This document shows, piece by piece, positions 1-33,997 of a stretch of DNA of 64,000 bases (positions within the stretch are counted from its first letter, which is position 1; each line of letters starts with the position of its first letter). The notes under the pieces are model-generated. The model ran no database searches. It worked only from the letters and a program-made list of their open reading frames with translations, and was not told the origin of the DNA. The position numbers and the translations under genes were made by a program. The stretch comes from Conus ventricosus (taxonomy: Eukaryota; Mollusca; Gastropoda; Neogastropoda; Conidae): the NCBI GenBank assembly GCA_018398815.1, contig CM031622.1, positions 17,305,391-17,369,390 of the forward strand. The letters are read 5' to 3'.

Positions 1-202
1 GTGTTTGTAGTTTGTAACATTTGACTGACACTGTCAGACGTGTTGTAGTTTGTAACATTTGACTGACACTGTCAACGTGCTTGTAGTTTGTAACATTTGA
101 CTGACACTGTCAGACGTGCTTGTAGTTTGTAACATTTGACTGCACTGTCAGACGTGCTGTAGTTTGTAACATTTGACTGACACTGTCAGACGTGCTTGTA
201 GT
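1..202. repeat. 39-bp minisatellite, about 5 copies
   Basis: Units contain tttgtaacatttgactgaca and ctgtcagacgtg. Single-base deletions separate copies. The array continues past the left edge of the window. Confidence 0.9.
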
Positions 203-299
203 TGAACTAGACGGTGTGGTTCCATTCTTTCCATCTGGGCCCAGAGCACCGGCACGCCACAATTCAGACCGGAACAAAAACAAGAAACAAACGAACAGA

Positions 300-420
300 A
301 TGCATGTGTTTGACGAGACTGGAACCCACAACCTTCCCGGTCACAACACAAACCACTGCACCATCGCGGCGGCAAGGGTTTTTGTGTTTGTCTTGTTTCG
401 TTTTGTTTTCTTCTTCTGAC
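300..420 (-). mobile_element. tRNA-derived SINE head
   Basis: On the minus strand there is an RNA polymerase III A box (TGGTGCAGTGG, 363-353) followed 27 bases later by a B box-like GGTTCCAGTCTC (326-315). The surrounding sequence resembles a degraded tRNA and does not fold as an intact cloverleaf in my reading. An A-rich stretch lies upstream. A GAT microsatellite follows at higher coordinates. A SINE fragment is more likely than a functional tRNA. Confidence 0.5.
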
Positions 421-462
421 CAGCAGGGTAAACGAAGTGTAGCTGTCACCTTTCACATTGTC

Positions 463-497
463 ACTGGTGATGATGATGATGATGATGATGATGATGA
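463..497. repeat. (GAT)n microsatellite
   Basis: About eleven GAT triplets follow the SINE-like element. Confidence 0.9.
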
Positions 498-499
498 CC

Positions 500-2000
500 A
501 ATGCTCCCATTCAGACTTGTTCAACCGTAAATTTGGGGTGCAATTTTTTTAGTCACCATTTTACAAGAAATGCATTGAATACACCATATGACTAAAAAAA
601 AAAAAAAAACACTTAATGAAAAGGTGGTATTGTGTATTCACAGTTACTGTCAGTCAACATTTTCTTTTTCTCAGCTGATATCACCTCGGGAGTTTTACTT
701 TCACATTGTCATGTTCTTATCGTGCATAGTCCAGGTGTGGTCAGCTGCATTATAACTGAGCAGTAATCTTCTGTTCTTCTCGGCGCTCCTCGGTTAGAAT
801 TCTCAAGAACGCGATTGGTAAGATTTGAAATTGGCATAACGTAACCTTTTCTTAATTTCACACTTGGGATGGCGACATTCTATCTACGAAGATAAATGAG
901 ACGCTACTTTTCATCTTCGGCGCCGTAGAAACTAAATTGTGCTCAGATAGATGCATGAGGTGAAAAACCTTTAGGTATAAATGAAGTACGGTTGTTGTTT
1001 TTTTTTTTTATTGTTGTTCGTTTGTTGTTGTTGTTTTTTAAGTGTGTGTGTGTGTGTGTGGGGGGGGGGGGGTAGTGGGGAGGGGGGGGTGGTAGAGGTG
1101 GAGTGGGTGCTGAACCAAAAAAATGTTGGAAGGTGTTTTAAGAAATATACGGATTCTGGAAAACAAAACAAAACCCTCAACAGTAGTTTCTGGGTACACA
1201 AACAAATCTGCCCCCCATCCCCCCTCTCGTCCGATGGACGACTACGTACACCGGTCTTCACGCCTGGTGTCGGGTCTCCACGCGGAGAATTAAATTCATT
1301 TCGGAAGACACTATTTTTTTTTCTGTTTTTTTTTTTTTTTTTTTTTTTAAAGACACTTCAAGGAGTCCTGCGCCAACGGTTCTTGGTTCTGCTGCTACCT
1401 TTGTCCTGAATGGTAGGCCGTCTGCTCCCTTCGTGTGATGATTACGTCACTGTTATGACTGCCGTGTAAATCACAGCCAGAAAAAAGGGAGAAAAAAAAG
1501 GAGTTCGTAATAGTCAGGCAATGCATTCTCAACCTTTTCGTGGACATTTTTCGAAAACGCCACACTTTGACGAGCGTGTAGTGTCCAGCCAGTGAAGCTG
1601 ACATGGTGTTTTTCCTTTCCCAGCAGATCAAAGATCGGTGGTTTCATGATGCAACAAACAGCAGCTCACTTCTGGGAGATTCGTCGTTAAATTTTGGTCA
1701 TGTCCATCCAAAAAGTGTCTTCGGGCTGAGATATCCAGATGGAGACAGTAATATTAATATTTGCAGACAAAGATACATTCGACTTTTTAACGTTTTTTCA
1801 ATTGTTTGGGATAAGCGAAAAATCGTGTATTGCGATAATGAAATCCGCCACGGAGGTTATGTTTTCTCCCACATCTGCCGGACGGTCGGTTTGTGGGCAA
1901 GATTACGCCGAAACTAAGTGGACCAATTTTAATGACACTAGTTGGAAAGATGGAATCTGATCCGTGAACCAACACAAATGATGATAATGGGGATTTAGGC
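500..2000. other. Gene-poor stretch with simple sequence
   Basis: I see no supportable gene. It contains T-rich and GT/G-run tracts around 1000-1095 and a T run near 1318-1348. A plus-strand ORF at 1603-1917 matches nothing I recognise. Confidence 0.5.
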
Positions 2001-2011
2001 CCCTACATGCG

Positions 2012-2192
2012 CCCTATCTCTGCCGCGATCACAGCGCTTTCAAAGAAAAAAAAATCAGCGTTCAAACGCTTTCATACGTACACTCGCACTAATGCATATA
2101 CATACATACACACACCAACATACCAGTATCCTGCTCACCCCACCGCCCCAACCCCATTCACATCAACACACACACAACTGCACAACAACACA

Positions 2193-2238
<46 letters not shown>

Positions 2239-2429
2239 TCATAATACATAAGCACATCAAAAACGCCCTTACAATTTGCCTGCAGAAATACATATACTAC
2301 GACACTAAAGTAATAGAATTGTGTCGGAAAGGAAGAAGAAAATGAATATAAACGAGTTTCTAGTCTGGATTTGGTGGTAAGATAGGGAGCGTGAGTAAGA
2401 TAGGGAGCGTGATCGCGGCAGAGATAGGG
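2012..2429. repeat. 20-bp perfect inverted repeat flanking a CA microsatellite
   Basis: The arm ccctatctctgccgcgatca at 2012-2031 recurs as its exact reverse complement at 2410-2429. Between them is CA-rich sequence with a pure (CA)n near 2185-2236. The arms could be terminal repeats of a small non-autonomous element. Confidence 0.6.
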
Positions 2430-2433
2430 AGCG

Positions 2434-3440
2434 TGGTGAACAGAACACAGAAGCTCATTCCTTCAAACAGGTCCACAAGAAGTGAAAGTAGACAGACCTG
2501 ACGACATTTTGAGTCGTGTTGGATTTGGCATGTGAAGGATGCGCGTTTCATCCGAAGGACGGAAAGAACATGACGGGTTGGTTTTGCATGCACACATACA
2601 CAGCCACTGAACCTAGGCGCGGATTGGGATGGAAGGATCCGTTCGATCCTGCCAGAGATCTGCTCTGTCCTGAGTGTCCTTCTCAGGCTTTGTGATTGAT
2701 TTCTTTATTCACTTTGTGAATGATTTATCACTTTCTGAATGATTTATCACTTTCTGAATGATTTATCCCTAACATTTCAAACGTATCAGTTTAGTCAGAG
2801 GCCTGCCTATAACTGTTTTGTTTGTAAATCGAGTTGTCTTAGTGATTTTCTTTGTTGACATTTTGTTTTCCTAAAGGAGAAGCATTTTAATCTAATCAAA
2901 TTTCATTTGATATCAAGGGAATGGAGGAAAGGGTGAAGCTAGTTATACTCACCCATACATTTGACCTTTTGTTTGTTACCAGGTTCTTTTCTCCATTTCT
3001 TGTTGTCTGTTTCGGAGAACGGCTGTGCTGTACACACGTTCCTCAAATTGTCTAGTTTGTTTTTATGTTCATATTTTGTTCGCTACTGGCAACTATTTAG
3101 TTCGCTGTGGTGACTATTTTTTATTTCTAAAAACACAGTCCATAAAGAGATAATGTAAGGCAGTGTTTCCCGAATCGCACAAATCACAGCTTTTGCTTGT
3201 ATTGTTGTTTTCATTGTTGCCTGGTTAATATTGACAGCTAACACGCTGTCTGAGAGGTGTTTTGATGAACTGATTCAACTGCAAGATGTGTTGATGTTAT
3301 TGACGTAGTGTTCACCACGCAGTGTGTCATGATGTGTCGGTGTTGGTTGATGTTGGCTGTCCTTTCGGAATAAACTGAATAAAGATGTCAAATCATATAT
3401 TTTTATTCGTTTATATCATTCGTCCAGTATTACTGTAATA
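2434..3440 (+). other. AT-rich stretch with tandem polyadenylation-like signals
   Basis: Two AATAAA hexamers lie close together near 3370-3382, and the preceding 700 bases have the low complexity of a 3' untranslated region. No coding exon was recognised upstream, so a transcript end is only a possibility. Confidence 0.2.
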
Positions 3441-3482
<42 letters not shown>

Positions 3483-3665
3483 CAAACGTTATTCAGAGTT
3501 GCAGTTGTGTGTGAGCGCGAATGGACCCTTTTGAATATGCGCACACTCGTATGTGTATGTATGTGAGTGTGAACACCAGTCACCTAACCCAGTCGTCTAT
3601 GCCCCCCCCCCCCCCCTCCCCCCTCCCCTCGCCCCCACTTCCTTCCGTCTGTCTGTCTGTCTGTC
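3441..3665. repeat. (GT)n, poly-C and (TCTG)n tracts
   Basis: A GT tract (3443-3479) is followed by a C-rich run (3603-3635) and TCTG repeats (3646-3665). From there to 4170 I see nothing else. Confidence 0.8.
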
Positions 3666-4175
3666 TCTCTGTATTTATTTAAAATTGTACATATAGCGTA
3701 TGGTGTCGGCTAAAGATGGAGTTGTCAGACTGTTATTGTCTGTCCACCCTTTCCCTCTAATGAACACACATCCGCACTTCACATGGAATCGACTAAAAAC
3801 TGAATTCTCAGCTTACTATTCGTTCACCTTTTCCTCTCTGGTAAACGCACACCTACGCTGACACGCATGCCTCCGAACACGATGGAAGTCAGAAACGAAG
3901 GATTAGCCAAGAAAATCTTTAATAATGATTATCAGCAACTGTTGGCATTCAATCAGAAACAAGTGTAAACAACGTACTAACTGATACTGTACAAGAAACA
4001 CCATAATTGTAGTACGTTTTTTGAATGGCACTTCGGATTCACTGACGTATTAACATGATTCAACACATTTGTGATTAAGCGAACACTGAAAAATTGTAGA
4101 GAGTGAAAACTAAACGTACGGAGCAATGACTGATTTTGCTGCTAAAAAAAAAATCAGTGAGAAAAGATCCAGCAA

Positions 4176-4276
4176 GGTGTGTGTGTGTGTGTGTGTGTTT
4201 GTGTGTGCGTGCGTGCGTGTGCACGCTTGTGTGTGTGCGTGTGTGTGTGGTGTGTGTGGGGGGGGGGGGGGGGGGT
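4176..4276. repeat. (GT)n followed by poly-G
   Basis: GT/GC alternation runs directly into about 19 consecutive G. Short ORFs here are simple-sequence artefacts. Confidence 0.85.
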
Positions 4277-4740
4277 ATGTATGAGGGATCAAAAGCACAG
4301 TGTTAAATCATTCGGGAAACTACTTGTCCTTTTCACAAACAAAAATAAGAACCAAACCAAAAAAAAAAAGGAAACATCATGTCCTCCGTAATGTATGGCC
4401 ATGTAACAGGAAAGCCAAGAAGAAGCAAGGTAAGGGGTGGGGATGTTGGGCATCACAGGTGCCAAAGCACGGGGCCCACGTCATCATCTTACGGTGGTTT
4501 TCCACATATAGGACATGGCTTTAAAACACGGAAACGAGTCATGATCAGACGAATGGGGTGGGGTGGGGCGGGGATCGGGGGAAATGATAAGCACTGAGGC
4601 TGGAGGGATGAGGGGTGGCTGGTATACGGAAAGAAGAAAGTGAAGGTAATCAGATGATTCGGGTCTGTATGTAGACTCCTCATGCACATACATCACAGAT
4701 CAGATGTATAAATGAAAGTTACTGGGTATATATTTGTATC

Positions 4741-6180
4741 AGTTTTACCTCACAGGGTGTCGTCACCAAGTGTATATTGCGTCAGCTTTACATCAAAAGG
4801 TGTCATCACCAAGTGTGTATTGTGTCAGCTTTACATCAAAAGGTGTCATCACCAAGTGTGTATTGTGTCAGCTTAACATCAAAAGATGTCACCACCAAGT
4901 GTGTATTGTGTCAGTTTTACATCAAAAGGTGTCATCACCAAGTGTGTATTGTGTCAGCTTTACTTCTCATCACCAAGTGTGCATTGTGTCAGCTTTACAT
5001 CAAAAGGTGTCATCACCAAATGTGTATTGTGTCAGTTTTACATCAAAAGGTGTTATCACCACGTGTATATTGTGTCAGCTTTACATCAAAAGGTGTCATC
5101 ACCACGTGTATATTGTGTCAGTTTTACATCAAAAGGTGTCATCACCACGTGTATATTGTGTCAGCTTTACATCAAAAGGTGTCATCACCACGTGTATATT
5201 GTGTCAGTTTTACATCAAAAGGTGTCATCACCACGTGTATATTGTGTCAGCTTTACATCAAAAGGTGTCATCACCAAGTGTATATTGTGTCAGCTTTACA
5301 TCAAAAGGTGTCATCACAAGTGTATATTGTGTCAGCTTTACTTCTAAAGGTGTCATCACCAAGTGTATATTGTGTCAGCTTTACTTCTAAAGGTGTCATC
5401 ACCAAGTGTGTATTGTGTCAGCTTTACATCAAAAGGTGTCATCACCAAGTGTGTATTGTGTCAGCTTTACATCAAAAGGTGTCATCACCAAGTGTATATT
5501 GTGTCAGCTTTACTTCTAAAGGTGTCATCACCAAGTGTATATTGTGTCAGTTTTATTTATAAAGGTGTCATCACCAAGTGTATATTGTGTCAGCTTTACT
5601 TCAAAAGGTGTCATCACCAAGTGTAATATTGTGTCAGTTTTACTTCTAAAGGTGTCGTCACCAAGTGTATATTGTGTCAGCTTTACTTCTGAAGGTGTCA
5701 TCACTGCATGTATATTGTATCAGCTTTAGTTTTCATCACTGCGTGTATATTGTGTCAGCTTTACTTTAAAAGGTGTCATAACCAAGTGTATCTTGTGTCA
5801 ACTTTACTTCAAAAGGTGCCATCACCAAGTGTATATTGTGTCAGCTTTACTTCAAAAGGTGTCATCACCAAGTGTATATTGTGTCAGCTTTACTTCAAAA
5901 GGTGTCATCACCAAGTGTATATTGTGTCAGCTTTATTTTAAACGGTGTCATCACTGGGTGTATATTGAGTCAGCTTTACTTCAAATGTGTCATCACTGGG
6001 TGTATATTGTGTCAGCTTTATTTCAAATGTGTCATCACTGGGTGTATACTGTGTCAGCGTTACTTCAAATGTGTCATCACTGGGTGTCTGTGGTGTGAAT
6101 TTTACCTCACTGGGTGTCTGTGAGTGACTGCATGTTTTCACCTCACTGGGTGTCTGTGAGTGACTGCATGTTTTCACCTC
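4741..6180. repeat. 43-bp minisatellite, about 33 copies
   Basis: Units carry aaaaggtgtcatcaccaagtg and tattgtgtcagctttac. Copies drift in order: early ones have catcaaaagg, middle ones cttctaaagg, and the last ones a cactgggtgt variant. Because 43 is not a multiple of three and no unit has a stop, several frames stay open for hundreds of bases; these are not genes. Confidence 0.93.
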
Positions 6181-6199
6181 AAGGGTATCATGTTGAAAA

Positions 6200-6560
6200 G
6201 GGTGTCCTCACTGAGTGTCTTGCGTCAATTTGACCTTAACGGGTGTCATCACTCAGTGTCTTGCGTCAATTTGACCTTAACGGGTGTCATCACTCAGTGT
6301 CATGCGTCAATTTGACCTTAACGGGTGTCATCACTCAGTGTCTTGCGTCAATTTGACCTTAACGGGTGTCATCACTCAGTGTCTGCGTCAATTTGACCTT
6401 AACGGGTGTCATCACTCAGTGTCTTGCGTCAATTTGACCTTAACGGGTGTCATCACTCAGTGTCATGCGTCAATTTGACCTTAACGGGTGTCATCACTCA
6501 GTGTCTTGCGTCAATTTGACCTTAACGGGTGTCCTCACTCAGTGTCTGTTGTATCATATC
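6200..6560. repeat. 41-bp minisatellite, about 8 copies, related to the previous array
   Basis: Units contain aatttgaccttaacgggtgt and catcactcagtgtc. The shared ggtgtcatcac core suggests it diverged from the 43-bp array next to it. Confidence 0.88.
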
Positions 6561-6726
6561 TCACGGGTGCTGTGTTGAAAGTGTCATCACTAGTGATACG
6601 TGTCCCACAGTGTCAATTGCGTCAACGTCACCTCCAGGGGTGTCATGACCGAATGCGGTATGAATTTTACCTTAGGTAGTATGATCATTAGGATTCTGTG
6701 ACTTAAATACAAAATGTGATGACAGA

Positions 6727-7400
6727 AGGGGGGGGGGGGGGGGGGGGGTAAACAACAAGTAACAATGAAATAAGAAGCCTGTGTGTCTTATTATGTTTGG
6801 GGAAACTAAAGCAAGCAGGAACGTTAGCTCTTCTGTACAGCAGCTAAAGGACTTTCAGGCACACGATTGCTTGTGATTTTGCCCACGACTAAGAACTGTA
6901 CAAGGAGGGTTTTCATCAGCGAAATAAGAGAAACTATTCGACGTTCTTAAACGTCAATTTCATACAATGAAATTTAAACCCCTTGCCCCGTTTGGGGCAG
7001 GGGTGAGTAACAATAACGTCTATTTTTCAAAAGCAGGGTTAAAACAAAAGTATAAATCAAAACATTGTGAGCTGGTGAGTTATTAAACAACAGAATAAAA
7101 TATTCACGGAATGTGCCATGCAAACCTTCGGTGATGGAAGAAACACCTGACAGACACCGATTATCACAGTCTTTCCCATCTGTTTGAATTTGCTTTATTT
7201 CAATGTAATATTTTCCCCTGCTTTTAACAGAAGTTCCAGAAATTAAAAAAAAAAAACAACCACAGACTTCCGCTTCAAGTAGGCCTACTTCTTTTGAATA
7301 AACTGACATCAAAAGCAGTGCGTTCTGGACATTCCATAATAAATCGAAAATAGTACCCAGTCGCACTCGTTTTACAATCGTTAGCACACAGAACCTGGAA
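6727..7400. other. Poly-G run and unassigned sequence
   Basis: A run of about 21 G (6728-6748) is followed by AT-rich sequence. A minus-strand ORF at 7387-6974 shows no recognisable family. Nothing else is supported. Confidence 0.4.
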
Positions 7401-7418
7401 TGTTCTCCACCCGCCTTA

Positions 7419-7673
7419 GTGCCACTGATGTGGATGATGCAGGATGTCGACCATCCACCATGTGCAGGTCAGTGTTGCAGGCTGACTACCTTGTCATCAC
7501 GGCTCTATGGCGCAGTGTTCCTCAACGACTGCTCGACGAGAACGCCACACGAAGTGTGCACAGTTGGCTGGCAGATCCCAGATCTCACAAAAGACATTTC
7601 ATGTATATTCCATCCATGCGGTGCTACCCCAATGCTGGCTGACCATGATTTCCAGGACTGCCGATTCTTCTAG
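7419..7673 (+). CDS. Possible cysteine-rich ORF, unrecognised
   Basis: An 84-codon frame starts at ATG 7419 and contains CAGQCCRL, VFLNDCSTRTPHEVCTVGW and CIFHPCG, ending DCRFF. The cysteine spacing hints at a secreted domain or an exon, and the base composition is more balanced than the surroundings. No signal peptide is visible and I do not recognise the family. It could equally be chance or a transposon fragment. Confidence 0.15.
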   Translation: MPLMWMMQDVDHPPCAGQCCRLTTLSSRLYGAVFLNDCSTRTPHEVCTVGWQIPDLTKDISCIFHPCGATPMLADHDFQDCRFF

Positions 7674-7689
7674 ACCTAGAGGGAGGATG

Positions 7690-8339
7690 TGATCAGCCTG
7701 ATCCGCAGACACCGCACACAACAGGAGAACGCTCTGCTCAGTGAACCCGATGTGCTGACTGGTCATTAAAACCACCCTGTCCCTGTTCTAAGCGATAGAT
7801 ACAACTACAAAATAGTAGCATATCAAAGCACTAGCCCGCCCCGCGAGTTTACATCCCAGTGCTAAAATCTTCGGTTAAATTCGTGGAATATATCAATTCC
7901 AGATATGCTTCACTAACCGACAACTTGTTGACAGACGAACAGACAGACAATCAAACAGACACCGACATTATGCACCTTCAACTGCCCACCAAACCTACAC
8001 CCTCCCTTCTATTCTCTTCAGTTTCATGAGTCTTCAACAACAAAACTTCCTCCAAATGAACCAGAAAATGTCGTCATCATGGTCTGACATCATTAGTACT
8101 GCGGAGGCGGAAGTGGCAGTAAAGCAGAGATCTTGCGGCCCTCTGAAAAAACACATCACAGATATCGTCACTCGCTGTTCATGGTAAGGCCAGGTAGACT
8201 CAATATCGTATTCATCGTCTAGAATCTAAACTGCCATTAAACATGATGACCGGTGGCAAAATAAAACAAACAAAAACGCGCCCACCCCCATCCCCCCACC
8301 AAAAAAAAAAGGAAAAAAAAAAAAAAGAACCATGACAGA
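7690..8339. other. Unassigned sequence
   Basis: No gene is supported. A poly-A-rich stretch occupies 8298-8326. A weak minus-strand acceptor at 8145-8143 is discussed among rejected items. Confidence 0.4.
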
Positions 8340-8579
8340 AGGCAAAGTGAGAGGGGCGTTAGCTGTGTGGAGGTGAGGAAGGCAAAGTGAGAGGGGCGTT
8401 AGCTGTGTGGAGGTGAGGAAGGCAAAGTGAGAGGGGCGTTAGCTGTGTGGAGGTGAGGAAGGCAAAGTGAGAGGGGCGTTAGCTGTGTGGAGGTGAGGAA
8501 GGCAAAGTGAGAGGGGCGTTAGCTGTGTGGAGGTGAGGAAGGCAAAGTGAGAGGGGCGTTAGCTGTGTAGAGGTGAGGG
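8340..8579. repeat. 40-bp minisatellite, 6 copies
   Basis: Nearly identical units contain ggcaaagtgagaggggcgtt and agctgtgtggaggtgaggaa. Confidence 0.93.
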
Positions 8580-8986
8580 AAGGGATGACGGGGTTTGCGC
8601 TTGGCGATCTAACTCGACCTTTCAAAATGGGAGATAACACGTGGGAGAGGGGAGGGTGGACTTGTATATGATTGTCAGTGAATTTTGCAAAGCAACTATT
8701 CAAACTGTGTGGTTTGTCATTCAACTTACCCGCCAGCGGCATGCGGGCGTTATATTTTTTTCTTCACCAAGATGGGGTCTGGAGCCCCCTACACACACTC
8801 CAGTCAACCCTCCATCATTCCCAATTCATAGGCATTGCTTTCAAAATGACAAACAATGAACGCATGCATTGCTAAGACAGAGGCATGCGCTTATTACGAT
8901 AAAGGCTCGCCATGAGTGTAGAAAACAGTCATTTGCATCATGTAAAAGCGACCACTGAGTGAACGATAAAAATAGGCCGTTGCAAA

Positions 8987-9201
8987 AGTTCAAGAACAGG
9001 AAATTGCGTCGTAAGTATCATTCTAAAGGAGTTCCAGAACAGGAAACTGCGTCGTAAGTATCATTCTAAAGGAGTTCCAGAACAGGAAATTGCGTCGTAA
9101 GTATCATTCTAAAGGAGTTTAAGAACAGGAAATTGCGTCGTAAGTATCATTCTAAAGGAGTTCGAGAACAGGAAATTGCGTCGTAAGTATCATTCTAAAG
9201 G
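8987..9201. repeat. 43-bp minisatellite, 5 copies
   Basis: Units contain acaggaaattgcgtcgtaag and tatcattctaaagg. More diverged relatives with attctgtcac-like segments may continue to about 9480. Confidence 0.88.
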
Positions 9202-9549
9202 GGACAGTGAATGAGCACGAAGAACAGAAATTATGTTGAATGCACCGTTGAAAAATGCCATCATTTGTTACTGACAACAGGATGAGCACAACGCACGGAA
9301 ATTTCGTCACGAGCCAGATTTAAAGATGGTAGCTGAGTAAGCGTGAGGAACACAAATTCCGTCACAACATCTTTTTAATACTGCCAGTGAGTAAGTACAC
9401 TACAAAACATGTAAATCACGCCATTCAAAAGTGAGTCACCACTGGGTGAGCACAAACAATGGACATGGAGTGTCTCGTATCATTGGGAATCTGGCCATTG
9501 TTTGAAGTACGCCATTAAGTCAGAGCAAGGAACGGAAATCATGTCTCAT

Positions 9550-9790
9550 GCACCCTTTAAAACTGGCTACTGAAGGTGCACATCCTTTAAAACTGGCTGC
9601 TGAAGGTGCACATCCTTTAAAACTGGCTGCTGAAGGTGCACATCCTTTAAAACTGGCTGCTGAAGGTGCACACCCTTTAAAACTGGCTACTGAAGGTGCA
9701 CACCCTTTAAAACTGGCTGCTGAAGGTGCACATCCTTTAAAACTGGCTCTGAAGGTGCACATCCTTTAAAACTGGCTACTGAAGGTGCAC
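9550..9790. repeat. 30-bp minisatellite, 8 copies
   Basis: Units read ctttaaaactggctgctgaa plus ggtgcacat. The 30-base length keeps one frame on each strand open, giving the repetitive ORFs here. Confidence 0.93.
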
Positions 9791-9856
9791 ATGGAACAGA
9801 AACTACCACAAGCATACTTGCAAAAAGAAGGTTGACTGCAGCATGTTGACACAACA

Positions 9857-10032
9857 GGTGAAACAGCAGAAAAGGTAAATTGTCAACTTACAGGCGGAAA
9901 TGAATTCATTGCCACCTCTAAGTTGACAATTTACCTTTTTCTGCTGTTTCACCTTAAATTGTCAACTGAGAGGTGGAAATGAATTCATTGCCACCTGTAA
10001 GTTGACAATTTACCTTTTCTGCTGTTTCACCT
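9857..10032. repeat. Nested palindrome, foldback or MITE-like
   Basis: The sequence from 9857 to about 9954 is a near-perfect palindrome with ends aggtgaaacagcag and ctgctgtttcacct, centred on gaattc. A second, overlapping half-palindrome continues to 10032 with the same ends. This suggests a small foldback transposon or a rearranged copy. Confidence 0.75.
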
Positions 10033-10244
10033 ATCACAAGCACAGTTTGAAACTGGCCGGGTATTCACTTCGCCCACCGATTGCAAAGTGAAAGGCATCG
10101 TTACTGAGATGCCACTGGTGTGTACGGGCACACAGTCACGTCCATCATCACCCACACTAAACCAACCACTTTTACATTGTAAAAATCATGATATGCACAC
10201 AGCCATATCTGACATAAAACTGACCACTCGTTATGGGTTTCATT

Positions 10245-10248
10245 CACA

Positions 10249-10307
<59 letters not shown>

Positions 10308-10324
10308 CACACACACACACACAC
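10245..10324. repeat. (CA)n microsatellite
   Basis: About 80 bp of almost pure CA. The sequence from here to 11120 is AT-rich and holds nothing I recognise. Confidence 0.9.
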
Positions 10325-11120
10325 GGGATGTGTGTGTGGAGTACTTAAAGTCACGCGTATCGTTTGAAAAAAAAGCACCATCCCAAAAAGCTGTTAACAA
10401 CTGTGATAACGCATTGTATTTACCCAGATAAACACTGAAGAGAATATGAAAATAAGTAGAAGATAGCATAAATGCCATGACGTTGTGGCTCTACAAAGTC
10501 ACTGTCTGTGGTGTTATAAACATAATAAAACGCATACGCTGCCCAGTTGTGTCCATGTGCGTGCATGATTAAGTAGTGTTTTTCGTTGTTGCTTTTTTCT
10601 TTTTCTGTGCTATGATTAAAACGAATTAAACCACGAAATACAAAACACCAAAGGAGTTAATGTAATACTTTGTATTGACAGAGTGCCTTCCCGTAGAAGA
10701 TGTATACATTTTACTAGGGAAGAAAAGTTGACATTCACATAAACAGTCAACGTTTATAACTGTCTAAACTGCCTGTTTAGATCCGGAGTCAATTACAGCG
10801 CAATGCAAGCTGTGTTTTTCGCTTAATTCTCTTATTATTTGTGTCTTGACTTTTGATTTGTGTCTACTAAATTCTCCATTCAACTGTTCATAATATCACA
10901 TCATCTTTAAATTACTCCCGACTTCTTATTTCAATTCAGCTGGTCATATCGTTGCCAAAGTGCGGGTAAGTAGTATGCTGCATTAAAAACAAAGAGCAGT
11001 TATTTGTTGCAGCGTACTCTCCCTTTTGATCAATTTCGCTAAGTAGGCCATTTTTTCCGTTTCCGATGAAGAGATGACAAAGTACAAACAGATCGAGTTT
11101 TCTAGTAAACTTCGGAAGCA

Positions 11121-11125
<5 letters not shown>

Positions 11126-11166
<41 letters not shown>
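11126..11166. repeat. (CT)n microsatellite
   Basis: About twenty CT units immediately follow the donor of cadherin exon 9 on the minus strand. Confidence 0.9.
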
Positions 11167-11167
<1 letters not shown>

Positions 11168-11171
11168 TCAC

Positions 11172-33179
<22,008 letters not shown>

Positions 33180-33429
33180 TAGAAAAAAAAGCTAATTTTT
33201 AAAAATTCAAAACAGGAAGTGTGGATGGGGTGATGGTGTGTGGAGGAGGGATTGGCGAGGGAGCGAAGAGAGGGAAGGCCTGGGGAAAAGAAAAGATAGT
33301 GTAAAAATTAAAACAAAATGAAGGAATTAGGATTGGAAAAAAGGAGGAGAAAAGTAGGACTTTGGGGAATGTAAAGGAAAAAGCGAGGTAAATGGGGTAC
33401 GAAAGCGAGAGGAAGGAGGAAAGATGAAC

Positions 33430-33618
33430 ACGCGAGGGAGGTGGAATTACATATGGGAGCGACAAACACAGGAGGAGGAAAGATGAACACGCGAGGGAGG
33501 TGGAATTACATATGGGAGCGACAAACACAGGAAGAGAGGGAGGTGGAATTACATATGGGAGCGACAAACACAGGAAGAGAGGGAGGTGGAATTACATATG
33601 GGAGCGACAAACACAGGC
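33430..33618. repeat. Short minisatellite, 4 copies, two unit lengths
   Basis: Each copy carries gaggtggaattacatatggg and agcgacaaacacagga. The first two copies include an extra ggaggaaagatgaacacgcg segment, giving longer units. The region to 33990 is unassigned. Confidence 0.88.
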
Positions 33619-33997
33619 AGTAAGAGTGGAAACAATCAAAAAACCGCGTCAGAGAAGAAAACTTGGGAGAGGCCTTGAAAATAGGCAAATCTTCCCTCCC
33701 AGTTAAGGAGGCTACAGAACAGACGAAAGTTTCAAGGGCAAATGCAACCACTTCTGCCTGTGAAGTATATGAAGAATTTCCAAGAAATTAAGAAGCATTC
33801 GCTGAAGCAACAGACCTAGAAGATGCATACTTCAAGTCCAGTTTTCACTTCTAATGGAACATCTTTAAAATGGACTCTGCATCGCACTGAGGAACGGATC
33901 GAAGCAGGACTTCAGGAACAAAATGTCATTCTACAGCCGGATGCGGAAATCACATCAACTGTCAGTGGTCTTACCCTCAAGGCTCCCTGCTCTCCCT

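Noticed and set aside
305..370. Functional tRNA gene on the minus strand
   Set aside because: A and B box-like motifs are present, but no intact cloverleaf was found; a SINE head is more likely.
1603..1917. 104-codon plus-strand ORF
   Set aside because: No recognisable motif, no good splice context, and overlapping frames of similar length.
4734..5626. Plus-strand ORFs of 218 and 261 codons
   Set aside because: They are translations of the 43-bp minisatellite in more than one frame, with the same short peptides cycling.
8077..8142. Possible terminal exon of the cadherin tail (minus strand, acceptor TTTTTTCAG, in-phase stop after 21 codons)
   Set aside because: Phase fits exon 9, but the peptide (RAARSLLYCHFRL...) has no tail-like features and any T-rich acceptor would give such a match by chance.
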